From: Coprobacillaceae bacterium UN01-12pH3A
Lineage (GTDB): Bacteria > Bacillota_I > Bacilli_A > Erysipelotrichales > Coprobacillaceae
Length of the DNA: 64,000 bases
Assembly (NCBI GenBank): GCA_027676805.1
Contig: JAQENU010000011.1
Coordinates: forward strand, 41,452 to 105,451
Reading direction: 5' to 3'
In this document: in pieces, positions 1 to 9,969 of the stretch
How the letters are laid out: each line of letters begins with the position of its first letter
How positions within the stretch are numbered: the first letter of the stretch is position 1
The notes under the pieces: model-generated
What the model saw: only the letters and a program-made list of their open reading frames with translations
Told to the model about the DNA's origin: nothing
Database searches by the model: none
Position numbers and translations under genes: made by a program

Positions 1-21
1 TTGAAAATGAAAATGCCGCCG

Positions 22-1806
22 TTATTCCTCGGCGGCTGCGTCCTCGTCGGACAAATCTATTTCGTATATGTCAAAGGCTTCATCGGGCTTTACGATTGCC
101 GGACGGGTAGACATATACCGTTCCACGTCAAAAGCGTTTCTTTTGTCGAAGTCGGAAAGGTATTTGTAGTTCGGGTGTTTCGTGATGTCGTATTTGTCGC
201 TTAAAAAGGGACGCACACCGCGTAGCTGCAAAATACATTTCCCACCGTCCATAACTGCTATTTCGTCCTGTGTCATCAGCTCCTTTCCTAATTTTTGATA
301 AGTAAGTCCATGAGAAACCTGCGTGCCGCGATTTTCGGAAGTATTGAAACTGTCGATTGTTTCCCGTCCCAAGTTATCCGAAATATCCTTTGCATTTTTC
401 CCACGTCCTCCCAAAAACAAGGTGCTGTCGGCATTATCAAGTATGATTTCTGCCGCGTCCTTGTAAATGGCTTTTAGTTGGCTCTGCGATTGCAGAATGA
501 TAGAAGCGGACATTTCCCTGCTGCGAATGGTCGCAATTAACTTATCAAAGCGGGGTATCTGCCCGATGTTGGCAAATTCATCAAGCAAAAACCGGACATG
601 AATAGGCAATTTGCCGTTGTATTCGTCGTCCGCTTTATCACAAAGCAAATTGAAAAGCTGCGATTGCAGAATAGCGATAACAAAATTAAAGGTGTCGTCG
701 GTATCGCTCATTATGAGGAAAAGCGCGGTTTTCCTGTCGCCCAATGTATCAAGTTCCAATTCATCATAGGACATGAGTTCCCGGAGTTCCTCTATATCAA
801 AAGGGGCAAGACGCGCACCGCAAGAAATAAGGATTGACTTTGCCGTTTTGCCCGCCGCCAATTTGTATTTTTTATATTGCTTCACCGCGAAATGGTCGGG
901 GCTGCGTTCTTCTAAATCGGCAAAGAGCAGATCAACGGGGCTTTGGTATTCCTCGTCGTCCTCGCGTGCTTCGCTTGCATTGATAAGTTCAAGCAGCGTT
1001 GTAAAGCTCATTTCCTCGGCGGGGGCTTCATACCAAATGTAGCCGATCAACGCGCAATATAATAATCTCTCGGCTTTCACCCAAAAATCTTCCGCGCTTT
1101 TTTCTCCCTCGCCTTTGGTATTGACAATAAGGGTATTGACAACCTTTAACACGTCCTTTTCGCTGCGGATATAGACAAAGGGGTTATAGTGCATACTTTT
1201 CCGAAAGTTTATCGTGTTCAGTACCTTAATGCGGTAGCCTGCCCGTTGCAGCAGCTTTCCGCACTCGATTAGGACGGTGCCTTTTGGGTCGGTCAAGACG
1301 TAGGAAGAATGAAGCTGCATTAAATTAGGCTTTACGAAAAACCTTGTCTTGCCGCTGCCGCTGCCGCCGATCACCACGACGTTTTTATTTCTCGCATATT
1401 TCGGCTGCTTCGGGCGGCTGTTCATGGTAAGGCGTTCGGTCTGCGTCAAAATGATGTTGTTCTGAAAATCCGGGTCGATGTAGGGCTTTATATCTTCGGC
1501 GTTGCCCCAACGTGCGCTGCCGTATTCTGCGCCCTTGCGGTATTTCTTTGCGTTTTTCCCTTTGACATAGACAATCAGACGAATAACCACCGCGCCGACA
1601 ATGCCGATAAGCAAATCCAACGGGTGAACGCTCGGCAAGGCATTTGAAAACGCTTCGGAAAATCCCTGTGTGATATTGAGTATCTTTTCGGAAATATCCG
1701 CGCCGGGGGCAAGCCGCGTCGCCTGTCCTACTTTATCAAAGAGATAGACAAAGAACACATAGGGGATATTCGGGATTATCAGCTTTTTGTAGTTTATCTG
1801 CTTCAT
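22..1806 (-). CDS. virD4: VirD4/TraG-type conjugal coupling protein (T4CP)
   Basis: This is a membrane-anchored ATPase that links the relaxosome to the type IV secretion channel during conjugation. The 594-residue product has hydrophobic N-terminal segments (about residues 9-25 and 55-80), a Walker A motif GGSGSGKTRF near residue 148 and a Walker B/DEFANIGQIP motif near residue 420, followed by the TraG-like C-terminal region. Its ATG overlaps the TGA of pcfB by 4 bp (ATGA), so the two are translationally coupled. The family is the VirD4-like proteins of Firmicute ICEs. The acidic C-terminus ends just inside the left edge, so the gene is complete. Confidence 0.95.
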   Translation of the reverse strand: MKQINYKKLIIPNIPYVFFVYLFDKVGQATRLAPGADISEKILNITQGFSEAFSNALPSVHPLDLLIGIVGAVVIRLIVYVKGKNAKKYRKGAEYGSARWGNAEDIKPYIDPDFQNNIILTQTERLTMNSRPKQPKYARNKNVVVIGGSGSGKTRFFVKPNLMQLHSSYVLTDPKGTVLIECGKLLQRAGYRIKVLNTINFRKSMHYNPFVYIRSEKDVLKVVNTLIVNTKGEGEKSAEDFWVKAERLLYCALIGYIWYEAPAEEMSFTTLLELINASEAREDDEEYQSPVDLLFADLEERSPDHFAVKQYKKYKLAAGKTAKSILISCGARLAPFDIEELRELMSYDELELDTLGDRKTALFLIMSDTDDTFNFVIAILQSQLFNLLCDKADDEYNGKLPIHVRFLLDEFANIGQIPRFDKLIATIRSREMSASIILQSQSQLKAIYKDAAEIILDNADSTLFLGGRGKNAKDISDNLGRETIDSFNTSENRGTQVSHGLTYQKLGKELMTQDEIAVMDGGKCILQLRGVRPFLSDKYDITKHPNYKYLSDFDKRNAFDVERYMSTRPAIVKPDEAFDIYEIDLSDEDAAAEE

Positions 1807-2276
1807 ATCTCGCGCCCCCTGTCTATTTTCTTTACCTTGTCGCGGGCGGCGTTAAGCTGCTTCGCCTTGTCCTTTGCTGCGGCAAGGGCTTTGCGGATAG
1901 AGGGCTTTTTATCCCTGTTCAGCTTCTTTGCGGAAAACTCTTGAAACGCTGCGATCATAACGTCCGCGTCCCTGCCTTTGAAAAACACAAGGTAACGGGT
2001 CTGTTCGCCCTTAACCTTTTTCAGCGAAAAATCTATGTTGTACTTCTTCGCGGTACTCTCAAAGGCTTTGATATTGCTGTCGGTGATCTCGATGTTGGAA
2101 ACACCCGCATTTTGCTTCATAAGCTGCCGCATGGTCTGTTTCCCATGCGGGGCTTTGCTTTTCTGCTCCAAAAACTTCTTGATTGCTTTTTGCAACGCCT
2201 GTTCGGTAAGCCTTGCCGCGCCTTTTCCCACATTGACGGATAGGGCAATCGTTTTTTGGGTTACTTCCTCCTGCAA
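1803..2276 (-). CDS. pcfB: PcfB family conjugation accessory protein (DUF3801)
   Basis: The 157-residue protein matches the PcfB/DUF3801 family, which is found next to the VirD4 coupling protein in Gram-positive conjugative elements and is thought to help bring the relaxosome to it. Recognisable features are the region around residues 60-110 with a YLVFFKGRDADVM core and a Lys/Arg-rich C-terminus (about 115-157) that may bind DNA. The start is a TTG preceded by AAAGGAG at an 8-nt spacing. It overlaps virD4 by 4 bp. No transmembrane segment is seen, so it is probably cytoplasmic. Confidence 0.88.
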   Translation of the reverse strand: MQEEVTQKTIALSVNVGKGAARLTEQALQKAIKKFLEQKSKAPHGKQTMRQLMKQNAGVSNIEITDSNIKAFESTAKKYNIDFSLKKVKGEQTRYLVFFKGRDADVMIAAFQEFSAKKLNRDKKPSIRKALAAAKDKAKQLNAARDKVKKIDRGREI

Positions 2277-2312
2277 GGTATCAACTCCTTTCCCGGTAAA
2301 CTGCGGCTATGC

Positions 2313-3257
2313 TCATTTGCTGCCGTAAAAGTCGTGATTGACAAGGGCGGTATAATAGCTGTCAATGGTACTCGGCGCGTTGAACAGTACCGCTTTCAAA
2401 TACTGCTTGATATTGCGCACTTTGGTTGTGTTCTCCCTCATGCAATCCAAAACAAACTCAATATGGCTGCTGTTCAGCTTCAAAAACTTTGATTTCACTA
2501 ATTCGGCGGGGTAGTCGTCCCCGGCAATACGGATTGTCTTTCGCGCTGTGCAGACGGTTTCCAGCATAAGGTCAACTATCTCATTTAGGCGGTCTGCGTC
2601 AATTTTGCAGTTTTGAATGAGATGGTCGTATTCGATATTGTCCTTGATAATCTCCCTGTAAATCTCTACTGCGCTATTGCTTTTCGCTTCCGTTCTTTTC
2701 CTTTCCGGCGGCGTAGCCGCTTCGCCCTGCTCAAAGGGCAAGGGGTTTAGGGAATGGAATGGAAAGGAATGGGTACTTGATAAATCCGTAATTGATTGTT
2801 CTTTACTTGATATATCTTTATTTAATTGCGTTGGATTTTCCAACGTAGGTTTTTCCTGCGTAGGTTTTTCCAACGTTGGATTATCCAATGTTGGATTTTC
2901 CAATGTAGGTAAATCCAATATAGGCGGCTGTCCGCCGCTGGTAGCTGCTTCCGGCTCTCGCGGCTGCGGCTGCTCGTATATGACGTAATCCGCGCCCCGC
3001 AAGCGTCCCTTTTCGTCGCGCTCCCGGCTGCGCACGATATATCCGGCTTTTTCGAGTTCCTTTACCGCTTCGCGGATTGCGTCGATCTTCTCCCGGTTGA
3101 TATGGGATAAGCCCGCAAGGGTATAATCCCAATCCTCCGGCAAAGACAGCATTTGCGACAACAAGCCCTTTGCCTTTAAGGACAATTCTTTGTTGCGCAA
3201 GTGGTGGTTGCTCATAACGGTATATCCCGTATTTCGCTCCACTCTGAAAACTGCCAT
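2313..3257 (-). CDS. RepA-like replication initiator with winged-helix N-terminus (DUF6017 type)
   Basis: The 314-residue protein has an N-terminal helix-turn-helix domain (about residues 1-95). It begins with the FRVERNTGYTVMSNHHLR signature shared by RepA-type initiators of Firmicute ICEs and plasmids. A low-complexity linker (about 112-145) consists of repeated PTLEN/PTQEK units. The C-terminal domain (about 190-314), with DRLNEIVDLMLE and LKAVLFNAPS, is typical of the DUF6017 family. The role is probably autonomous replication of the excised element. The start has a GAGGAAAT ribosome site. It lies 36 bp upstream of pcfB. Confidence 0.85.
   Translation of the reverse strand: MAVFRVERNTGYTVMSNHHLRNKELSLKAKGLLSQMLSLPEDWDYTLAGLSHINREKIDAIREAVKELEKAGYIVRSRERDEKGRLRGADYVIYEQPQPREPEAATSGGQPPILDLPTLENPTLDNPTLEKPTQEKPTLENPTQLNKDISSKEQSITDLSSTHSFPFHSLNPLPFEQGEAATPPERKRTEAKSNSAVEIYREIIKDNIEYDHLIQNCKIDADRLNEIVDLMLETVCTARKTIRIAGDDYPAELVKSKFLKLNSSHIEFVLDCMRENTTKVRNIKQYLKAVLFNAPSTIDSYYTALVNHDFYGSK
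2827..2916 (-). repeat. Six tandem 15-bp repeats inside the RepA-like gene
   Basis: Six in-frame 15-bp units with consensus close to AACGTAGGTTTTTCC encode the five-residue units (PTLEN, PTLDN, PTLEK, PTQEK) of the linker between the DNA-binding and C-terminal domains. Units differ from each other at a few positions, so they are diverged rather than freshly copied. Confidence 0.9.
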
Positions 3258-3385
3258 ATTTCCTCACTTCCTCTCTTGGTCTGCGTGGACAATTAGAAAG
3301 CCGTTTTCGGCGGTTTTGGTATTGCAATATGCCCTTTGCCGTTTTCGCGTCTGCAAAGCCGCATGGCACAAGGGCTTTTGCCCGT

Positions 3386-3604
3386 CTATTTGTCCATGCT
3401 GGCGGGCGTTTTCCGCGTCCTCTTGCCGGGGCAATAGGGACACTCTTTGAAAACGCAAAACTCATATTTCCACCCGGGGCGGTAGAAACGGCAAGTGCCG
3501 CAATCTTCATCATCTCCGGCACAACCGGATTGATAGCGGTCAAATCCCGGCTTCTGCTGCATGAGCAGTTCAAACGCCCGCTGCTTGCCCTTTGTGAAAT
3601 ACAT
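3386..3604 (-). CDS. Small cysteine-rich ICE protein
   Basis: This is a 72-residue protein with cysteines arranged as CGTCRFYRPGW...CVFKECPYCPGK, which suggests a zinc-binding or Fe-S knuckle. Similar small proteins occur beside RepA in Firmicute conjugative elements, but no function is established. The ATG at 3604 was chosen because AAAGGAGG lies 10 nt upstream; the longer frame reading upstream would pass through the terminator hairpin at 3641-3667. It is the first gene of the module and is separated from the RepA gene by 128 bp. Confidence 0.7.
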   Translation of the reverse strand: MYFTKGKQRAFELLMQQKPGFDRYQSGCAGDDEDCGTCRFYRPGWKYEFCVFKECPYCPGKRTRKTPASMDK

Positions 3605-3633
3605 TCCGGCTGCGCCTCCTTTCCTGCGGGCAT

Positions 3634-3667
3634 AAAAAAACGCCACAACTTCTTTGAAGCTGCGGCG
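3634..3667 (-). terminator. Strong intrinsic terminator in the leader of the Cys-rich gene
   Basis: A 12-bp stem (3641-3652 with 3656-3667, including G-U pairs) has a 3-nt loop and is followed on the minus strand by seven U residues (3634-3640). It lies about 30 nt upstream of the Cys-rich gene start codon, so it stops transcription entering the element from the right. Confidence 0.8.
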
Positions 3668-3685
3668 GCATATCCTACCCACTTA

Positions 3686-3728
3686 AAAACGCCATATCAA
3701 GGCTTGTCCAACCTTGCTACGGCGTTTT
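3686..3728 (-). terminator. Second hairpin, terminator-like, at the element end
   Basis: AAAACGCC (3686-3693) pairs with GGCGTTTT (3721-3728), and CAAGG pairs with CCTTG inside. On the minus strand the stem ends in a U-tract. It could be a terminator or part of the recombination end of the element. Confidence 0.65.
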
Positions 3729-3749
3729 AGGTGTAATCATAGGGGCTGT

Positions 3750-3986
3750 TTAATTGTCTTTAAGATAGTGGAAAGCCGCATGGTTACGGCAATTTCCGTG
3801 TTGTGCATATATTGACGGAGCAGTAGGCCCTGTTGGTCCAGGATTTCCTGGGTAACCTCTTGGTCCGGTTGGTCCAGTAGGCCCAATTGGACCAGTTGCA
3901 CCCGTTGGGCAGTTTACAACAACAGGGGGACAGCAGCGGCATCCAGGACAACACATATTTCCATTAAACATATTTCCATTGATCAT
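3750..3986 (-). pseudogene. Truncated BclA-like collagen protein, probably cut by the ICE
   Basis: The first 50 or so residues ([20 protein letters not shown]..., then GPT/GPI triplets) are nearly the same as the N-terminus of the 264-residue collagen protein encoded at 4209-5003. After only about nine Gly-X-Y triplets the frame leaves the collagen pattern ([15 protein letters not shown]...) and stops, with no C-terminal domain. The ATG at 3986 has a GAGAGGTGG ribosome site; the upstream GTG is part of that site. The likely explanation is insertion of the conjugative element into the collagen region, with the tail read from element DNA. A natural short protein cannot be excluded. Confidence 0.65.
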
Positions 3987-4134
3987 TTTTTCCACCTCTC
4001 TTCCCGATCTAATTTAATATATGCGTCAATTAACAATATGTCTGTGGAGATAACCCTGAATTCCTATTTTATATTAAAATATATAATTTTATTTAATAAA
4101 CCTATTAATACAATCGAAGCATTTTATAATTTAA

Positions 4135-4191
4135 AACCACCTTGCATAATTGTTGTGAACCCCAAAGGTTGGACAACAACTGGAGGTGGTT
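4135..4191 (-). terminator. Long multi-stem hairpin downstream of the 264-aa collagen gene
   Basis: Three nested inverted repeats are visible: AACCACCT/AGGTGGTT (4135-4142, 4184-4191), TTGTTGT/ACAACAA (4150-4156, 4173-4179) and AACC/GGTT (4158-4161, 4167-4170). On the minus strand the structure ends in GGTGGTTTT, consistent with termination after the collagen gene. The size is larger than a usual terminator. Confidence 0.6.
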
Positions 4192-4208
4192 ATATAATAA
4201 AACATTCC

Positions 4209-5073
<865 letters not shown>

Positions 5074-5163
5074 TAATGAATGAAGTAACTATATTTGAAC
5101 TATTAACATGCTTCATCTATATTGTCCTACATTATAAAAAATTAACTTTTCTTGTTTCTATAA

Positions 5164-6499
<1,336 letters not shown>

Positions 6500-6561
6500 T
6501 AAGATACGCGTTTAAAATAAAGAGGTATGTGTTATCTTCATAAATACGATTATCTTTAATA

Positions 6562-6598
6562 CAAAAAGACCCAATCATTTGTCGAAACAAACAATTGG
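6562..6598 (-). terminator. Terminator of the glycosyltransferase gene
   Basis: CCAATCATTTGT (6571-6582) pairs with ACAAACAATTGG (6587-6598) with one mismatch and a CGAA loop, and a U-tract follows on the minus strand (6562-6567). It separates the glycosyltransferase from the collagen gene. Confidence 0.8.
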
Positions 6599-6604
6599 AA
6601 TCCG

Positions 6605-7687
6605 TTATTCCTTATTTTTTAATCTACGTTCAAAGTAGCGTTTATTTTGTAAATATGCGGGACTATCCGGTTTTGCTTGTCCAGCCAATTCATTATAGAA
6701 ATTAGCTGTTTCATAATCCCCTAACGTATCATAGCACAGACATATTTGAATACTAGGAATATAATCATAGCAATCCGGTAATATAAAAGCACCTGAAGTA
6801 TCATCACGTTTACAAGACATTGCTACCGCATACCAATAAATTGCCTGTTCATAAGAGCGCATCTCAAAAAAATACTTTCCTAAATCACAGCAAACCTCTG
6901 CTCTTGGAAGATCATAGCGCATACTGTTCAGCAGCCATGTAATAGCTTCTTGCATATTCCCCAGCTGATGGTAACAATAACCAAGAAATTGACAAGCCGA
7001 AATATTGTTTTCAACCCATCCTTTTTTAGTGTTTAAGAAATGCTTAAATTCCATAATTGCTTCATCATACTGTCGATGGTAGTACAATTCTCTGGCATAA
7101 TAGAAAATTTCTCTTGGTGTAAAAACAGCACCCTCCTTTAACTTACTTCTAAATATTTGAAGATTTCGTTTAGGATTGGACTGCTTTATCTTTTTATGAC
7201 TGATTGCTACATCACTATAGATGATCTTCCCCCTAGGTGAAATGGCTTCATGTACAAAACCACCCCAACGAAAATTATCCATTCTTCTTAAAAGACGTTC
7301 TCGATAGTAGGTAAAAGTCGGCTTTCCATCATTATCAAAACCAGTATTATATCTCATCATTACTACGGAGACATCTCCCGACAAAGTTTCTTTCAACTCC
7401 AGTAATCCTTCCCTATCTTTATCCAAAATCACATCATCTGCATCAAGCCACATACAATAATCTTTAGTAGCCTTAGAAAAAGAATAATTTCTAGCTTTAG
7501 AAAAATCATTACACCATACAAAATCATAAATTTTATCTGTATATTTCTCAGCAATTTGTTTAGTATGGTCTGTTGATCCTGTATCAACAATGATAATCTC
7601 ATCCGCAATACCTTGAATTGAACTTAATGCGCGATCCAATACATCTTCTTCATTCTTTACAATCATGCATACACTTATTGTTGTCAT
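6605..7687 (-). CDS. Family 2 glycosyltransferase with C-terminal TPR-like region
   Basis: The 360-residue enzyme has a GT-A fold N-terminus (about 1-230). It begins ISVCMIVKNEEDVLDRAL, then IIIVDTGSTDHT, and has the metal-binding DADD motif (MWLDADDVI near residue 90). The second half (about 190-360) is helical with TPR-like repeats. This architecture is shared with SunS-type and SgtA-like enzymes that glycosylate proteins, including BclA in Clostridioides difficile, where the gene also sits beside the collagen gene. It is inferred to act on the neighbouring collagen proteins in the cytoplasm. The ATG at 7687 follows a GGGTG site. No membrane segment is seen. Confidence 0.85.
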   Translation of the reverse strand: MTTISVCMIVKNEEDVLDRALSSIQGIADEIIIVDTGSTDHTKQIAEKYTDKIYDFVWCNDFSKARNYSFSKATKDYCMWLDADDVILDKDREGLLELKETLSGDVSVVMMRYNTGFDNDGKPTFTYYRERLLRRMDNFRWGGFVHEAISPRGKIIYSDVAISHKKIKQSNPKRNLQIFRSKLKEGAVFTPREIFYYARELYYHRQYDEAIMEFKHFLNTKKGWVENNISACQFLGYCYHQLGNMQEAITWLLNSMRYDLPRAEVCCDLGKYFFEMRSYEQAIYWYAVAMSCKRDDTSGAFILPDCYDYIPSIQICLCYDTLGDYETANFYNELAGQAKPDSPAYLQNKRYFERRLKNKE

Positions 7688-7802
7688 TTTATTCACCCAT
7701 ATAACATATGCACTTATCGGTAAAAGTGAAACTATTTATCAATGAATTATTATATAAATCACTATGTCTTAAACCTATGAGCTTATCATTTTTTAATATA
7801 AA

Positions 7803-7825
7803 AAGACCTTGTAAAACAAGATCTT
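7803..7825 (-). terminator. Terminator at the end of the pilus-Nudix operon
   Basis: AAGACCTTGT (7803-7812) pairs with ACAAGATCTT (7816-7825) with one mismatch and a U-rich tail on the minus strand. Confidence 0.7.
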
Positions 7826-7837
7826 ATGCTATGTATG

Positions 7838-8410
7838 TCACTGATTATTATTCAATCCTTTAGCAAAACGAATCAGCTTATTATACAAATAAACATCATG
7901 ATTATCGAAGTATTCACTCGTAAACTTATCAATAGATAACCATTCCACACCACTATTTTCACCTGGACAAATAGATAAGGATTCACTTTCTTCACAAATC
8001 AATATATATGCCACAGATAAATGCAGATGTGCATTGACATATTTACCCCGTCTAGTATGACTGAATACTGGTAAAATATCCACTGAAGCAATTCTATCCG
8101 TAAGGGGAATAATGTGCTGTACTCCAGTTTCCTCTCTTGCTTCTTTAATCGCTACACCTAATAGATCGTCATCCCCATCTGCATGACCGCCTGTCCACGC
8201 CCAGGCATTTCTGATATTATGATGAATCAGTAATACTTTATCTAAAGCCGGATTCATAATAAAGCCTGAACTGGTAAAATGAGCTATCTCATTATCACGC
8301 AAAAGAACATTATCCTGATACGCTTCAACATAATTCAGCATAATACGCTGATCTGCTTCCTCTTGTTCATTGCTTGGCTTGAAGTTTTTAATTAAATCTA
8401 TATAATTCAT
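7838..8410 (-). CDS. Nudix hydrolase
   Basis: The 190-residue protein carries a Nudix box at about residues 74-96 (GGHADGDDDLLGVA then KEAREETGV), with the catalytic REExxEE-type glutamates present as KEAREE. Family members hydrolyse nucleoside diphosphates linked to another group; the substrate cannot be read from sequence. It is the last gene of the pilus operon and overlaps the preceding minor pilin gene by 23 bp, so it is co-translated with it. A direct pilus role is not established; it may simply be a hitch-hiking housekeeping gene. Its GGGAG site lies inside the pilin coding end. Confidence 0.85.
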   Translation of the reverse strand: MNYIDLIKNFKPSNEQEEADQRIMLNYVEAYQDNVLLRDNEIAHFTSSGFIMNPALDKVLLIHHNIRNAWAWTGGHADGDDDLLGVAIKEAREETGVQHIIPLTDRIASVDILPVFSHTRRGKYVNAHLHLSVAYILICEESESLSICPGENSGVEWLSIDKFTSEYFDNHDVYLYNKLIRFAKGLNNNQ

Positions 8411-8924
8411 TTTTATTTACTCCCTTAAATAGTGAAAGATCTATAGCAGTTCCTTTAACCTTATTTATTAAAAACTGATAGGCTGACATAAGAGGCTCAC
8501 TATTTCCTGCTTGAGATGTCTTATTGACATATACCTTTCCGTCGTTATAGCAAACATACTGTCCATCTAAAACAAATTCAAAATAGTATAATTGCCTGTT
8601 TTTAATTTCAATAACAAATGTATTCGGATCAACCTCTTCAATCAGTTCGGCATCTTTTAAAATATCCTCTTTTTTCATATCAACCAAATCCTGCAGAGAC
8701 TGTCCAGTATCCGTCGCTGTTTTTCTTAGGTCGGCAATCTTTGTTTCCGTACTGATCAAGACTACTTTTCCTTGAGCAATCAATTCTTCTTCTCCTGCAT
8801 CTTTAACAAACCAGCTTAAATTAGGTGCTACAGCCGCAGCTAAGATAACAATGATTGCAATCACAACAATCAATTCAATTAAAGAAAATCCATCTTTATT
8901 TTTATAAAAACTGATTAAATTCAT
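8388..8924 (-). CDS. Minor type IV pilin / pseudopilin
   Basis: A type III prepilin signal (KNKDG then FSLIELIVVIAIIVILAAA) precedes a single N-terminal helix, with Glu at position +5 of the mature protein. The globular part is about 150 residues and has no cysteines in conserved pairs. The product is processed by PilD and is likely a minor pilin of the fibre. The proposed start ATG at 8924 gives the usual short leader; an in-frame ATG at 8951 would add nine residues and cannot be excluded. It overlaps the 3' end of pilT and the 5' end of the Nudix gene. Confidence 0.8.
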   Translation of the reverse strand: MNLISFYKNKDGFSLIELIVVIAIIVILAAAVAPNLSWFVKDAGEEELIAQGKVVLISTETKIADLRKTATDTGQSLQDLVDMKKEDILKDAELIEEVDPNTFVIEIKNRQLYYFEFVLDGQYVCYNDGKVYVNKTSQAGNSEPLMSAYQFLINKVKGTAIDLSLFKGVNKNELYRFN

Positions 8925-9951
8925 TAAGATCTTTAACAACCTTCTGAGCATCTTGGATTAATACTTTTCTTTCCCTTACTAACTGTGCCAAAGAGAAATT
9001 TAAGGATTGCATCCCTGCGCTTTTACCTGTTTGTATAACTGAATCAATTTGATGGATTTCTTTTTTACGAATAAGATTTTTTATTGCGTCTGTTCCAATC
9101 ATGATCTCAAATCCGGCAATTCGTCCGGTACCATCCGCTTTTGGCAACAATGTCTGTGTAATGACGGCATTGATTACTCCGGATAGCTGCATACGAATCT
9201 GTTCCTGCTTCTCTGATGGAAAAACATCAATAATACGATCGATCGTTTTAGCTGCACCAATCGTGTGTAATGTTGAAAATACCAAGTGTCCGGTTTCAGC
9301 TAATGTAATTGCTGCACTCATCGTTTCATAGTCACGCATTTCTCCTACCAGTATTACATCCGGATCTTCACGCATTGCAGAACGAAGTGCCTCATCAAAA
9401 CCACTCACATCTGCCCCAATCTCTCTTTGATGAATTAATGCCTGTTTTTGCTTGTATACATACTCTACTGGATCCTCAACTGTCAGAATATGGCAGCTGC
9501 GATGCTCATTAATATAATCGATAATTGCCGCCAAAGAAGTCGATTTACCACTCCCTGTTGGACCAGTAATCAATACCAATCCATTAGGCGCCATTGCCAA
9601 TTCTTTTAAAACAGGTGGAAGATTTAACTGTTCAATAGATAGAATTTCCTCGTTAATCACACGTATCGCTGCACATACTTTGTATTGTTGGCGAAATATA
9701 TTAACACGGTATCGCATATTCTGATCATCAACATAGACAAAGTCTAAATCTCTTCGGTGCTGAAAAGCCTCAATTAAATATTCAGGTATGATCGACTCTA
9801 TCATTATACTTGATAATGATGCATCGATAGGTTCAAAATAGTCAAACAGACTGCCATCTTTTCTAAGCTTAATGTTTTCTCCTTCACTGATATGAACATC
9901 AGAGCATTTCTGCTGTCGTGCATAGGCTAAAATCTCATTTATTTTACTCAT
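8902..9951 (-). CDS. pilT: Type IV pilus retraction ATPase PilT
   Basis: The 349-residue cytoplasmic hexameric ATPase depolymerises the pilus. Visible motifs are Walker A GPTGSGKSTSL (about 131-141), an Asp box region ending VEDPVEYVY, Walker B DPDVILVGEMRD, and the His box HLVFSTLHT. The length is normal for PilT. Its presence with PilB predicts retractable pili capable of twitching or DNA uptake. It sits 18 bp after pilB and its end overlaps the following minor pilin gene. Confidence 0.95.
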   Translation of the reverse strand: MSKINEILAYARQQKCSDVHISEGENIKLRKDGSLFDYFEPIDASLSSIMIESIIPEYLIEAFQHRRDLDFVYVDDQNMRYRVNIFRQQYKVCAAIRVINEEILSIEQLNLPPVLKELAMAPNGLVLITGPTGSGKSTSLAAIIDYINEHRSCHILTVEDPVEYVYKQKQALIHQREIGADVSGFDEALRSAMREDPDVILVGEMRDYETMSAAITLAETGHLVFSTLHTIGAAKTIDRIIDVFPSEKQEQIRMQLSGVINAVITQTLLPKADGTGRIAGFEIMIGTDAIKNLIRKKEIHQIDSVIQTGKSAGMQSLNFSLAQLVRERKVLIQDAQKVVKDLNEFNQFL

Positions 9952-9969
9952 TATAGTTCTTCCTCCCTT

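Larger units (their letters stand above)
1..3760 (-). mobile_element. End of an integrative conjugative element (partial)
   Basis: Four minus-strand genes (VirD4, PcfB, RepA-like, Cys-rich) form the conserved module of conjugative elements of gut Firmicutes. Their DNA is clearly GC-richer than everything to the right. The element continues beyond the left edge, where relaxase, VirB4 and integrase genes would be expected. The right boundary is inferred from the compositional change and from the collagen gene that is cut near 3.75-3.83 kb; the exact attachment site cannot be fixed from one end. Confidence 0.75.

Noticed and set aside
2827..2916. CRISPR array
   Set aside because: Units are 15 bp, in frame and without spacers; they encode a protein linker.
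2881..3648. Long minus-strand open frame of 255 codons over the RepA and Cys-rich genes
   Set aside because: It overlaps two better genes in another frame, has no ribosome site and passes through a terminator hairpin.
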